Assembly (NCBI GenBank): GCA_028564705.1
Contig: JAPXFQ010002919.1
Coordinates: 248,001-312,000 of the forward strand
Length of the DNA: 64,000 nucleotides
Direction: 5' to 3'
Origin: Apricaphanius iberus
Lineage: Eukaryota; Chordata; Actinopteri; Cyprinodontiformes; Aphaniidae
Every line of letters begins with the position of its first letter. The stretch's first letter is position 1. Made by a program: the position numbers and the translations under genes. The notes below the pieces were generated by a model. It saw only the letters and a list, made by a program, of their open reading frames with translations. It had not been told where the DNA came from and searched no databases. This document shows positions 11,591 to 25,134 of the stretch, in pieces.

Positions 11591-14458
11591 ACATTTTCAT
11601 ATGGGTGCATACCTATTCTATTTATATAAACCCAAAATGGGCATTCTTAGTTTTTTTCAAATATATTACCAAATTCTCATCTTGTTATGAACCCAATATG
11701 GTGCACTATCTTGTTTGACCAGCCCTAAGGTCAAAGGTGTGTGGCAGGCAGGTGGCTGCTGGCTCATCTGATCCAGGTCATTGGATGTTTTTGTGCTTTC
11801 TTTCTTTGGAAAGACTATTGAAAAAAGGGAACGCCTGTACAATATTATAATAAAGAGTAATTGGTGTTTTTTTGTGTGTATGGAAAATGTTTCAGATACT
11901 TGACTTCAGCTAATGAAAAATAGGAGCAAAAATAAAAGTGTTGCGTTTGTGTTTTTGGCTATGTAGATGGAGACATTGGCCATGTTCTGTTCCATACCCA
12001 ATAACAAAATTTGTATCTATCATTTCTTTCTAGCCAAAAAGTTTAAACCAAATAGCTCAAAAATTAAAACAGTCATTAAGGATAAATAACGTCCCAAACA
12101 TCTACAGGGTTTTTCTTACATAGAGATGTCAGTGGCGGCCAACACTGTCTAATTTATTGCTGCCACCGGCTCACGATGGAGATGTTAAGAAATAAATATG
12201 TTCAGTGCTGTCTGTCGGGTCTATGCACTCAATGGTCGGAATTTAACTGCAGTTACTCCAAACAAACGCGGCCATAATGGTGGCACCGTCTTGAAATCAG
12301 CACATTACCCTGCATGAAGTCCAGTGTTCCCAATGTAGTGACTTTGTTGCTATTTTTAATCACTTTCAGACCCCCTATTTTCCAAAAGCGCCTACCGGAA
12401 AATGTAGCGAAAATTTTGACAACCTTTGTCTACTTTCTGTCAAACTTTGTCGCTTATATTCCCTGCAGATTAGAGATCCGACTTGCTCTGCAACCGCACT
12501 GTAAGCGCTTGCAGCTCAGATCAGCCATACAGAGGGAAGACGCTGATTTTAACCTGTTGCAAACCAATTTATTTTATCTTTAAAATTAACTGAAAAGTTA
12601 AAAATAAATATGCAGTAATGTAAGATCGATCTTTATTTGATAAGCCACACACAAACATCCTTCTCCACACAAATGTAGGACATTTAAAACATCACAAAAA
12701 ACACTGAGCATAAGCCATAAACTCATGTTTAATGATGGTTAGCAGTCAAATTTGAACCATAATATCTCTGTCCTGTAAGTACATTTGGTTACTTAACAAT
12801 GTGTCCTTTGTTGAGTAATTATGACTTCGAATTCTCGGCATATACATATATTTATATGGACCGGGAAAAAAAACAAAAAAAAAAAAAACATGCGTGCCTT
12901 CAAGTCTTCCAGTGGGTACCACCACTGACCTTTTTTGAACTACGAAAAACCCTAATCTAGTTGTCCAGTTATAAATGATTTGAACTGAAGATGAACATTT
13001 GAAAAATGAGAATTCACTTTAACACGTGATTCAGTATTAAGAGTTTCAAGGGTCACATTTTGTGATTGTAATAACAGTAAAATATATTAAACATTTGTAA
13101 ACACCATCAAGATGGAGTAAGAGGTTGTTTGGCTAATCTAAAAGGTCAGAACATCTATCTGTGAAGTAGTCACTACACAAACTCTTTATACTATGACATA
13201 CCTAGCTCGGACTTCAAATAACATTTTGTGAAAGCAAATCTATGGGCTACATAAATCTAACTAAGTGCATTTGTTTCTATGGAAGCAAAACTTTCATATA
13301 TCTCCCATTAAATGTCCTAGATTGAAAAAATTAAGCTATAAATTCAAATATCAGCCAAGCAGATATTTAGCAAGCAGTTGCACACCAGGCATCAAATGAA
13401 GCAGCAGTGCCCGGAGCTCAAAATGCCACCTTTCTGTACACTGTAACTCTTCTGAATAGGCTGTTAACGAGCTATTTATCCTTACTCCCAAAACGGCAGA
13501 GCTTTGGTCTTAAATGTATTTGATCATTAAAGATTGGAATTCATATCCATGCACTTTTGTTTCATGATGTATCACCACCTGGACCTCCCGCTGTTGTGAT
13601 TGCTCAGTTTTATATGGGTTGTAACTTCAGTTTGCCCCAACTGCATTGGTGATGACTTGCTTCCAAACTACTTAATAGAGCTGGATCCCACATGTGCAAA
13701 GAATGAACTCAGACCATGACATTACAGCAGAGGAAGTGTTGTTAAGGAGTTTGGTGTTTAGCCTGTTTACGCTATTATCTCAATGTGCATGAATGTGTTG
13801 CTTGTTGCACAACTATCTTCCAGGAAAGAACCATAAGGACCTGACTTATTGGAGCATGTGAGAATCTGTAACTTGTTCAGTTTAGACGTGTATTGTTCTT
13901 TCTGTGATAAGTACAGTGGTGTTTATTTGCAATGCAGCTGCTGGAGAGAGCATTCCCCTCATTCAAAGTAAACACTGTAAAAATGCCTGCTGTACATGAT
14001 GAAACTAGCAAATGATCAAGAATGTGATTCCTTACCCAGAATGCATTATGCTATCTCTCTCCATCATCTGTCTTTTTATGTCTTTTCGCTCACTAGCATT
14101 TACAAGCATACACGTTTTGCAAGCTGTGGCCTCTCACTTTCGTCTCTTTGGCTATAAGAAGGAAACAATGGTCTCCAGCGCCGAGACACGCTTAGACAAG
14201 CCACAGTTGCTAGATACACTAAGGTGAGGATTTATGCCTCTTAGTTAATTTAACTGTATATGACAGATGGGTGCTTTTCAAAACACACAGAGGAGACCTT
14301 ACTTGGCACAGCTTAGACACACTTTGGCACTCAGTCTTAAAGCTGTCAAAAGTTAAATGGGAAGAAGTATGAAGTTGACAGGATCTGTCTTGTTCTTTGC
14401 CTCTCTGCCTTATCCCACCTTGTATGCTGACCCACCCTCGTGTTGTGCCTTAGAGGAG

Positions 14459-14509
14459 CCATAAATGGCATAAAGTGTCTGTCTTGTGTCTATAAATGGA
14501 CGTCAGATG
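14459..14509 (+). promoter_or_regulatory. CArG-box pair in intron 1, candidate SRF-responsive element
   Basis: CCATAAATGG at 14459-14468 matches the SRF consensus CCWWWWWWGG exactly. CTATAAATGG at 14490-14499 departs from it at one base. Their starts are 31 bp apart, about three helical turns, and an E-box CAGATG follows at 14504-14509. Muscle genes, including FHL family members, are often SRF-responsive, so an intronic enhancer is plausible. Function is inferred from motifs only, and such motifs also arise by chance in AT-rich DNA. Confidence 0.3.
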
Positions 14510-15814
14510 CTGCATGGAAGCATCACACTGACGTATGACTGAGACTAGTTACAGAGGAATATTCTGTTGTAGTGAAGAGAGACTGAAAGGACACCTAATG
14601 ACTGCTTAAATATGTAAATATTGTTTGCTTTTGACTTAAAAGGCTAATAAGGAAACATAATCGATAAATGTACATAATTCTAATGTTCTCACTCTATATG
14701 TTTGTTTGCTCGGCTGAAATCCTATCTATATAGAGCTGTCCAACATCTAAATGTTGAAGTATGTTGTAACTTTATTTATCAGCTGTTGTGCTACATTCAT
14801 CTTACAAGATTTGAGGTTTTTATATTTTGTGTATAACAAATTATTCCATACCATCAAATCCAGCTGAGCTAAAAGATCATTGGATCCAGTTTTTCTAAAT
14901 TACGATCTTGTCCTGATTTCTAAATATAAACATGTCCCAATAATGATATTTTTTTCTGAAACATTCCACCCCAACAGCCCCCATGGCAAGGTTTTAAAAA
15001 AGTATTTTATTTATTTAATTTAATTTTTAATTAATCTTCATGAGCTTCACTAAACACACAACAGACAATAGACTATTATAAATCCTAGGTCAGGTGTGTC
15101 ACCTCATTCACTTAACCATAATGTGTAGTTTGTATTATGAAGCATTAAGTGTATTTATTTTTTTCTGCTGATGTTGTGTATAGTATATGATTTTGGGCAG
15201 TTAGCCAAACCACCTACAAAAAAGGAGGCCCGATTGCATCAGCAACTCCAAAACATAACACTTGTTATTAGAAACGCACTGACCAGTAAATACAGAACTT
15301 CTTATAAACAATTGGTTTTCTCAGCATGCTTGTGATACAGTTGCACCAGTGGTCACATTGAAATACACAGTTTAGTTTCAAGTTTAAAACAGCACATATT
15401 CACTGTTCACCAGCTTTTGTGCAGTCTTTTTTTATTATCTTATTCCTTATGAAGTCGTGTGCATGTGAACCACAACTGATTTTCATTCATTTCCTAGCCA
15501 GGAACAGATGTGGACACTCCATTTAGTCATTTACATCCAATGAGATCGTTTGTAGCACAACTAAACAGAAATGACAGTGGAAAAAATCTGCAAGAAGGGC
15601 AAAAGGCTAAAAAACCTGGAGGCCAATTAGAAAAGTGGAAAAAAACAGAAATCAGGAAGACAACAAATCCTGCCAAATGTTTAAAAAAGCAGGGAAAGAA
15701 ACAATCACTTATCTGAGCTCAAAGTATGACTCTTTATAGTTACCATAGACAAACGAGTGGGGACGCAATGCTCCAGTCCAGATATTTCATTGGCCAAGCA
15801 AAATGCAGCTAACA

Positions 15815-16025
15815 GCATTCCTCTTGTTTACAATACGAATGTGGACTTAATTCGCCAGGGACTCAACATTTCCTCACCGGGGATTTGAGAGTAGGAGCGG
15901 CTTTAGCTCTGGTCCTGCTGCTTCATCTATCCTAGCCATGGTTGAGCTTTAGCTTAGCCAGTACCTACTCTTTAGCGTCAGCTAATGTGCTCTATAGATG
16001 TGTGCTCTGATCATGGGGGATGTGA
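15815..16025 (+). mobile_element. truncated copy related to the interior of the 25.1 kb hAT-like element
   Basis: Shares blocks in the same order with 25565-25790: CCTCTTGTTTACAA, GATTTGAGAGTAG, CTTCATCTRTCCTAGCCATGG and GTCAGCTAAT. No terminal inverted repeats are recognisable here, so this is a fragment of the same family. Confidence 0.5.
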
Positions 16026-16675
16026 TACAGGCAGTTAAAAAAATAAAGACAAAATCAACACCTTTAAAGTCTTCTGAAATTACATTTTGCATGGATGGAC
16101 AAGACAAACTCTTGAGAAAAGTATATGGTCAAACAAAAAACCGTAACCATCAGGCCACAATAACAACATGAAAGCTTGAAGGTAAGGCCTTTACATATAA
16201 GAATACTATTAGCCAAGTCCGCCACTATGTCAATTATTTCGATGATAGCATCGTGGTGAGGGTTTGTCTATTATTTTACTAAGTGAGTCAAATAATAAAA
16301 ATGGAGGTCTACCACCATGTCTTTTAATTTATCTGAATATCAACAGCTAGACAATTTAGACACACTGTTTCAGGAGAACTACGATCCTAAACACTCCTTC
16401 ATTCTGATGTGAATACCAATTCTGCTTGAAAAAATGCTTTTGTACCTAACCAGAATTGGGACAAAAGCTTGTTGATGGCATAAGAAAGTGTGTATTCAAA
16501 ATGTTCAAAATGCTGAAACTTGATAAAGGGTATTCAACAAAATAATTGCATGGTGTATGCATATATTTGAGCCTGTATGTATAATTTTGACCCTGTAGGG
16601 ATTAGAGCAAATTCTCAGTAAATTCAAACTCAAAAAGTTAGTTGTTATTCCATCCTGAAGAAAGGAACAATTCAA

Positions 16676-17021
16676 ATGGTGGCGCAGTGGTTAGCACTGT
16701 TGCCTTGCAGCAAGAAGGTTTGTGCGTTTGTATCCCGGCCCAGGGTCTTTCTGCATGGAGTTTGCATGTTCTCCCTGTGCATGTGTGGGTTCACTCCGTG
16801 TACTCCGGCTTCCTCCCACAGTCCAAAAACATGACTGTAAGGCTCCAAATTGTCCTTAGGTGTGAGTGTGTGCATGGTTGTTTGTCCTGTTTGTCCTGCC
16901 CTGTGATGGGCCGGCGACCTGTCCAGGTTGTGCCCTGCCTCTTGCCCATTGACAGCTGGAGATAGGCACCAGCCCCCCTGCGACCCATTAAGGATTAAGC
17001 GGTTAAGAAAATGGATGGATA
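16676..17021 (+). mobile_element. tRNA-headed SINE-like element, nearly full length
   Basis: A-box-like TGGCGCAGTGG at 16680-16690, a degenerate B box near GTTTGTATCCC, then the body shared with the 31.2 kb copy (GGAGTTTGCATGTTCTCC, CCGGCTTCCTCCCACAG, GGAGATAGGCACCAGCC) and the tail ATGGATGGAT. Probably transcribed by RNA polymerase III originally and mobilised by a LINE. Frames on both strands here are repeat sequence. Confidence 0.7.
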
Positions 17022-20000
17022 CATTCATGCCTTTGACCAATACTATGAATAAGAGAAGTGGATGTCCTCAGGGTTATTGTAAATCAGTGTATTTATCAGA
17101 ATAGCTATATACCCTTTTGTGAATACACATATTTTGATCTATTCCTCAGGTATACATACAGTTGTGGGTTTTCATGTCCAACTGAATGCATCTAAGAATG
17201 GTAGATTCCATTTACTCCAGTCCTTATAGGTCTGACAGAAACATATTAGTTGTTTCTTCTCTACTTGTAATTAGGTTCACCATACGTTTGCAGTTTTGTC
17301 AGTTACTTTAATGGACCTAAACATTTTGCTTCAAAAAGACCAACATCCATTGTTAGCAATGGAAATTAGATCAATGGGTAAAATGCAGGCGAGACAGTGA
17401 GCAAAGCAATGTGGAGGGCCAATGGCACAAGCACCATGACTTCACTCTTGAAGTATTTAGCCCCCTTTAACCCCCCTTTCCTCATCCCATTGCTTGCTTT
17501 CTCAACAGTGGTGAGAGGAAGCTGTTAAAAGTTTGAATGATTGATGAAAAAGATGGGAGTAAATATGTTTGGAGATTTGATGCATGATGACTGCTGTTTG
17601 CATCATGCCTGAGTTTATTGGTAATAATCTCCGTATCATGTGATTTGTACAAAAATTATATATCTTGATAATTGACTTAAATGTATGCTACATTTGAACT
17701 TGACCTAAATTAAAAAGGGTCTTTTGAACCACAACAAGAACCTTGTGGTTCCTTCAGCTACTCTCTTTGTTTACGTCCGTTTTGTGTCCCTTGCTTTTCC
17801 TAAATCCCTTGAAGCCAGAATTCCCTCCAGATAGGAAAAAAAGGAGTAGGATAAAAGTGAAATGAGGTTGGTAAGGATATGTTGTTGATAGATTAGAAGA
17901 TGTAGACTGGTCTGCAATGTAAAGCAGGATAATTCAGCCTTGCTATCAGTATTTACCAAGCACCTGTTCTCTCTTCTTCTCTCCATTTAATATAAGCAGA
18001 TGGAACTTTGCATTTTATCAAAGGTAATGAATTAGGTGGTGGAAGATGAATGGTGTTTTGCATGAGTGCATGATAAAGAGCTCCTGGTCTGTGACACTAG
18101 GATAAGACCCTGAAGAATTGCGGCTCTCTTTGTGCAAAGTCAAGTAACTGAAGCAATTCCAACCTTGATGCCCCCCTTAAGACTTAAATAAACCTCAGCT
18201 GCTAAGATCAGTATTTTCTTATTTTAGTGCAACATGACAGTGTCACTTCACTCTTCTTTGGTTGGTTAAGTCAGATTTAACGTGACATGCTTCATAATAT
18301 CCACGAACAATGAAATGTCCCTACATATTTGTCCATTCATGGCTCCGTTTACAGATACAAAAACTGAAAACACATTAATTTAGCTAAGGATTTTAGAGAA
18401 AACCATAAAAAAATAAGGTATATGTGGTAATCAACGTTTGCCGGCAGTCTGAGTGCATGGCAGCATGATTTATGGGTACCTTTAAAGTGAGCTCAGTGAA
18501 GTTTCAGAGCCTTCACCTAAGCATTTCAGGACTGGGACATTCAGCTATAGACAAGGCAACAGAAAATAAAAAAATGTTTGGTTGTTAATCTTCATTGGTG
18601 TACCAATCACCTGACATTTTTGTTAATCATTAGCATGCATTTGCTTCCCACCACATAAAAATGTTCTGCTACAACTAGCAATATGGATGTTGCTATTATA
18701 TCTATAACATATTTGGAAGTCAGCGCAAAAAAGGGAATCTGTCTTTTTAGTAATGCAAAACACTATTTCCTTTTGGTTATCTTATAGACAGAACTATATT
18801 CACACTGCGGATTTAGAGCATCCCAACGTTTTCTGTGATGTAGATAAAGAGTAGAGTTATATAGAGACTATCTAGTTGGGATATCTAACCCTTCAAAATA
18901 ATATATTTCAGGAGCAGATGTCAAACAGAGGGATATATGCTTTTATGAAGGAAAAAAAACTCATCTAGACTCTTACTTAAAACCGTGATTTACAAGTGAC
19001 ATTTCCAAATTTACTATGTTACAACACAGATCTGTAAGATTTTCTGTTCTTCACTTAGCTGTCCTGTTATTCACTAAAGTCTTGGTGTCTCTCACCCATC
19101 TGCAGAATTAAAGTGCAGTAAATACGAGCTCTTCAGTATAAACTCAGTATACACATGCCATGTTCTGAATGTTGTGACAAAGACATTAAGAGTTTATTAA
19201 AAACTAACTTCCTAGATCCATCTTATTGTTTAAGCTTATCAGTATCTTCTGTGCAAACATAAAGGCCAGGGATCATAGCAATGAAAAGTAAATACACTCC
19301 ACAGGAAGTCTCCACAAAAATACTCAAACAAAGTCTGCCCGTGTGTTTGCACCTGTTCCCTGGATGGGCTTTCAATGCGCGTGTCGCTGGAGACCCTCAG
19401 TTTAGTTGTTGTGCCTATGTTCTGTTTGATCCCTCTCTAGCTACTTTCATCTCTTTGTCTCCAAAAGTAAGTGTGTGTTCATGCATCACGGTGGATGTGT
19501 TTGGCGACTCACAGTGCCCGCAGGTGTGTCCGTTTCGCACTGTCTTAGTCCTTGTGTAGGACAGTTTCTGTGTTTAGACATAATAAGGCTGTTTTTCATT
19601 GCAACTGTGTGCTTAAATGTGTATGTGACAAGTCTTCTTGAGAAGTTCCAGGGAGAGCTCTGTTTGGGGTAACGGGAAGAAGCACAGTATGAATTCATTA
19701 TGTCATGGACATTGTTGTCAACCCTGCACGGGGTGGACAAGGTCATTGCCCAAAAGGAAATTAAGCTCCTTTTTGTTTTGCAGAATACCAGTGTAAAGGA
19801 AGAAGACATTGTTTTTATGACAGCAATTTTTTTCTAAGGATATTTTATAGATTGAGCCTCAATAACACCTGCATTGTTGTAGTTTTGGTTTTGTTGCATT
19901 TTAATTACTTAAATAAAATCATGCTTTTGCAATACTGTTGATGTAGGATGTGCATTAACATTTATATTCTAGAAATTATTTAAGATCTTTTTGAATTTTC

Positions 20001-20355
20001 ATTCAATTGAAATATTTTTTTTTCTGATTTGTATTCTTCAGGCTTACACATTTTCACCATGGCTTCAATAAAAACCCAGGGTTGTGAACTACATTAAAAC
20101 TATGTAGCACAAAATGAGGGCAGAATGTTACTGCCAAAGGTTTATAGTCCTCAGTGATGTGGCCACTGTCTACTTGTATCCATAGAGACAATACAGACAA
20201 GCAAACATTTGACTGCTAAACTGGAAATTACTTTTGAGTTGGTCATCCCAGGTCTCCCTGAATTTAGACACAATTATGTTTCTCTACACATGAACCAGTT
20301 TCTTCAGAATAATATAGTCTGTGGAGGACAAAGTTGAATGTTATAGTGTTGTTTA

Positions 20356-20357
<2 letters not shown>

Positions 20358-20434
<77 letters not shown>

Positions 20435-20473
20435 TGTGTGTCTGAGTGAGTGTGTGTGTTTGTGTGTGTGTGC
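20358..20473. repeat. (AT)n microsatellite with adjoining TG-rich run
   Basis: About 36 AT units to 20429, followed by imperfect TG repeats. Likely length-variable. Confidence 0.95.
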
Positions 20474-21499
20474 AACTGTTGTCTGAGATGTGGATTATTC
20501 TTGTGGTTTGAAGTTGGAAATAATTTAGTTATACATCTTCCTGGTGCTCTTAACAACACACTTAATATTCATGACAACGGATAATGGGGTGTTCTTTTTC
20601 ACTGAAAAATGTGTTGTTGTTTTTTTGGTCAAGACATGAACCATATGGCTAGTGGCCATATTTGCTGCCATGACCTATAAGTCTGATCGTGTTATAAATG
20701 ATTGCTTACTGTTTGTACTGCTATTTCATTGCTGACTGTGCAGTCTGTCAAACTTTCCACTGCTTTCTTGATGACCTGCCTGGTTATGCTAATCCACCAA
20801 CATTGAGAGAATGACTAGAACGCTCAAGAAGTTATTTTCTGTCGATAAAAGCATAAAATGAATAATAATTCTCTTTCACTGGACTCAATATGACCTAAAC
20901 TGTGCAATCTATAGTCAAACTTAGTGAAGGAAAATGCATTACTGTTTCAAATTGAGGTATTCTGTGCATACATGCTATGACTAACACACCCTTTTTTTAA
21001 AGTCTGTTTTCACGTTAATAAAGTACATTGTGCATATTTCCAAATTTGTATACACTCTTATGTGTTGCCCAAAATATTTGTTTTTCTTACCTAAACTGGA
21101 TGTGATGCATAAGAGTCCAAGTATTCCATTTAGTCACTGTTTCCATAAAGAAAGAGAAGCAAATTCAAACACACCGCTGTGCCAATGTTTGAAATCTCCC
21201 ATGATTTCATTATATATTGATTCCGATAAAGTAAACTCAAACCTTTTAAAATAAATTATAGAGGCCACATTTTTAATTGAGACTTTGTTATTAGAAACTT
21301 GTCAGAAAAACTAATTGTTTTCATTTCTTTAGATGGAGCAATGAAAAATCTCAAAGATAGCATTCGACCATCCAAAATTATATTTTATAAGGTAGGGAGT
21401 CTACTGTACTGTGGGATATGTCTTGATGCAATATATTGGCAAGGATATTTTCTCTCTCATTCAAACCATTTAATTCAGGTGTTCTTGTTGTTTTCTATT

Positions 21500-21580
21500 G
21501 CCACAAATGTATATATAGTATTAAGCACTAAAGCATTAAAATGAAAAGCACTTTATAAATAAAGTTTGATTGATAACAAA
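21500..21580 (+). mobile_element. short LINE 3' tail
   Basis: AAGCACTTTATAAATAAAG followed by TTTGATTGAT is the characteristic end of a fish non-LTR retroelement, also present at 44880-44915 and in weaker form at 33545-33580. Confidence 0.5.
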
Positions 21581-22159
21581 GTGGAAAAAATTGGGAACAA
21601 CAGCAGCTCAACAAAGCAGCATCAGGGGTATTCAGAGTTTACATTGTGCAGCTAGCTTAAGAACATACTGCAAAGCTAAACCTGCAAATCTGATTTGCTC
21701 TTCAGAGGTTTAAAGAGCGTCATGGAATATTTTTTTTTTAATTACTTGTCCTGTCTGGCAGTGTGGCACTCAGAGTTAAAGTCTGAGTACCAAGTAGAAG
21801 CCCAACAGATTTACTTTCATAAGTGGAGCATTACGACTTTTCCCATAATACTCCACTTGATAAAAATGTGTTAGAAATCTTTATTAGATATTGCTATGTT
21901 TTTTACCCCTGATATTATGGGCATGGACATCGAAAATAAAGGGGAAAAAGGATGAAGAGAGCTAGGACAAAAAGTTAAGAGGGAGAGGGTTATCTGCTTC
22001 TACACCTAAAGGGTGGATTCCATTGGTCAAATCTGATTTTAAGTTTTATTTTTCCTTTTTTTTATGGAGGTAGTTTAAATTGAAGATTAAATCAAGAAAG
22101 CCCAAATTATGTTTTAAAGTACAAATTCCAGTTGTTATCGGTTTTTTATTCAGTTAAAA

Positions 22160-22310
22160 AGGAGGTCTGGGGTGGCGCGTGGTGTAAAGGCAGAGTGGGT
22201 TTGTTGGCCCTTTTCTGTATGTCTTTTCTCCTTCTCTCTTTGCCCATTTCCTGTCTGAAAACTGTAACTAAAGCCACTGGTGCCACAAAAATCTTCAAAA
22301 AAGTACACCA
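22160..22310 (+). mobile_element. possible tRNA-derived SINE remnant
   Basis: TGGCGCGTGGTGTAAAGGCAG resembles a degenerate SINE head, and TTTCCTGTCTGAAAACTG then AAAGCCACTGGTGCC resembles the usual body and 3' end of that fish family. Divergent; B box not clear. Confidence 0.35.
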
Positions 22311-23629
22311 AGCTCCATGTTTTTGGCTGTTGTGTTTAGACACTGAAGGCACTGAAAGTTCTTATTTTTTGAAGCATTTAATGTATAGAGTAGTAGATTT
22401 TTTAGCACTTAGCCTAGTACTCACTGAACAGAGCTGATTAAAGGAAAGTTGGCAGATTCCTAACTCAGAAAAATTAAATGTCCCATCACTATAAGAAAGA
22501 AAGAAACACAGCATAATGAAAAAAAAAACTAAAAGTAACTTTCATTGCAAACATTATTATCCTTTCATTAAGCATGAGCAGCAAGGTCAAAGCATTCTCC
22601 AACTCTTATGTCTTCAGATGTTTGTGGTCTTAAAAACCCACAGCAGTTCGTCAAAGGCACGTGCCTCAAATCCAAGAATGTGTAAATAGAGGGAGTTTTC
22701 CAAATTGGCCCCTAATTTTTTTGTGGGATCAGACAGTTTAGAGAACCCAGCTTTATAAGTTGGAACAATTGACCTAATGATATATTTGCTGAGTCTGCCT
22801 GGCAGTAAAGGAAGAGTGGTTAGAAAGAAAAAAAAAGATTTTTTTCCTGTTTTGTCACTGAAGGTATTGCATCAGAATGGATGGTGGTCTTAAAAGCACA
22901 ACATCCTCTCTCAGGGCTTGCAAACGAAATCAGACAGCATGCCAGGGGAAGTATCCTGACCTCACTTAGCATACTTCTCACTCTGCTCAGATTTGAATGG
23001 AGTGTGTATATATGTTGAGAGGGCCTTATTTAAAAAGTTCATACAGTTTTGCTGTTTTGTTAAAAAAAACAGTGGTATTGATTAATCAAAGAGAACTAAT
23101 TATTAAATAATCTCAGATTTTGAAACAGGTTATCAAACTTATTTTTCTCCGAGAGATAAAGCCAGACATGTGTGCTGCAAGATTTACATGTTAGCAATTT
23201 TCTCCTGCCATTTAAACTTTTATTGGCAAATACCAACACAGGAAAATGAGGGAGAAAAAAAGGACACCTCCATGCATTTTGAGAGCAGTGACACTCCACT
23301 GGCACACAGGAGTTAACTGCATAGTTTTGTCAATGCAAACCAGATGTCAGGCACTAATGTATGGTAGTATTTTATTTTTTCTCCAAAAGTAAGACTGACT
23401 AATGCAGGCTAAAAATGTCCTCCAGTCATGATGATATAGAAATAAATACAGTCATTTCAGCTTCAAAATTCCTCTCAGCATGGTTGGGTCAGTACTGTAT
23501 GATTTGCAGTAATTGTGATGTTATTGTTTAGCAGACTGTTGTGGCACAAGGAGACATTCACATTTTCTAGTCGAACTACATTTCTGCCAAAAAAAAAACT
23601 ATATATACAGTATATATATATATATCAGA

Positions 23630-23850
23630 ATTCTGTTCCACACCAAAAGAAAAATATAATAGTAGACCAAGAGAACTTGATTAATTTGATTATTTCATTT
23701 ATTGAGCAGAAAAAATATACCCAAGGACCCTAGCCCTATGAAAAGTAATTGCCCCTTTAACCTAACTAACCTAACCTAACTGGTTATCCCTTCCTGGCAA
23801 GTAGTTTTTTTACATCCCTGGAGGACTTTTGGTCCAGTCTGTCTGATTAC
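23630..23850 (-). mobile_element. terminal relic of a Tc1-like transposon
   Basis: AAAAGTAATTGCCCCTTTAACC, CTGGTTATCCCTTCCTGGCAA and CTGGAGGACTTTTGGTCCA match, in order, the antisense end of the Tc1-like family also seen at 34992-36975 and 47380-48360. No transposase part remains. Confidence 0.5.
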
Positions 23851-24014
23851 AAATTAAATTACTTGAATAAAGCATGAAACAAAATTATAACATAAATCAT
23901 TTCAAAATATATGTACATTTTCTTTCAGATTTGCATTATAAATATTTTATAGTTTTTGGTGAGTTGAGTTGTTATGCTCATCGGCATTATCTAATTGAGG
24001 ACGTATTTCAGCCT

Positions 24015-24530
24015 TCGAGCTAGGGCAATCAAATTTGAATCAAAATCGTGATATTTAAAAGCTCGATGGCAATTAATCGTGTCGTGTGTTTTAATCGTTA
24101 TGCCAATGGACCAATCCAGTTGAACCACAGCCTTGTTGTAAAGCTAACTGGTCAATCAAGTCGCAGAAAAAACATGGTACTTAAAAGCAGCAGGCTTATG
24201 CTGGTAGGTAAAATAAAAGTGTCATGTCAATATTGTACAACTCGTTAAGAATTTTGAAGGAAAATGGACAACACAGACGATGATAAAGATGACCAAAATG
24301 TTGAAACTGACCACAGAAGGGAACACAGCAATGAAATTGTTGAGAAAAGTTTCATTGTGAGCTCAGTATTTTGTAAATGGTTTGGATATTTCCGAGAGGA
24401 CAGCAGCCAGCCTAAACCGATCTGTTTGTTGCGACAGACTGTCGCAACAAAGCAGTTCTGAAGTGATGTGATTTTGTTACCAATACAACCGTAGCAGGAT
24501 GCACACTCTTTATGCAACATTAATAGTGAA
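24015..24530 (+). mobile_element. hAT-like relic with BED zinc-finger coding fragment
   Basis: The left part has hAT-type end motifs (AATCAAAATCGTGATATTTAA, AATTAATCG). The frame 24264-24461 encodes an acidic N-terminus and then SSVFCKWFGYFREDSSQPKP and ICLLRQTVATKQ. This resembles a BED-type DNA-binding finger (aromatic-rich W/F-G-F, then C-x-x-C); the second cysteine of the pair looks lost. The frame ends before the finger's histidines. It reads as the eroded N-terminus of a hAT transposase. Confidence 0.45.
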
Positions 24531-25134
24531 GACTATATTTAATTGCTTTCATTATTGTTGCTGTTGTTTTGATTAGATGAAATTGAATCTAAAATTGGGA
24601 TCATTCTATATATTGATTATAGTAGTAGTAGCTCCTCTTCAATACAAGAGATAGGACGATTTGGGGCGCAGCTGTTTGGCTCCCGAAGGGGGTGAGGTTT
24701 ACATATCGTCACCACAGACATATATTTCTATGATCGCCACCCTCCCGTCACAGATGTCCGTCATACAGTGGGGCTGATAGACCAGTCAAAACATTGCATC
24801 ATTGCATTTGACGACGAACTAAAAGAGATGCCAAATTAAGAAAGAGAAAAAGAAGAATTCTATTGTATGACTTAAAACAAGAGAAAAACATAGCATTAGA
24901 AGCTTGAGGTAAAATAGCTCGTATCAGTCAAATATCAAGATCAATCATCAGTAAAACGAGAGTATAAAAGCACTGCATTACTTTTGATTTATGCATGTGG
25001 GTGTACTGTATAGCTTCAGTACGTGTAATAGTGAGTTACCACTGCAGCCGGCACTAAAAACTGTAGGTTTTATTGAACATGATCTTTAAGGTCATCCTAC
25101 AGCATCACAACTGTATTTATGTCATGATTTTAAC

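Noticed and set aside
19281..19809. Overlapping frames on both strands in a slightly GC-richer stretch
   Set aside because: No protein family resemblance, no splice sites, both strands open alike; more likely single-copy noncoding sequence.
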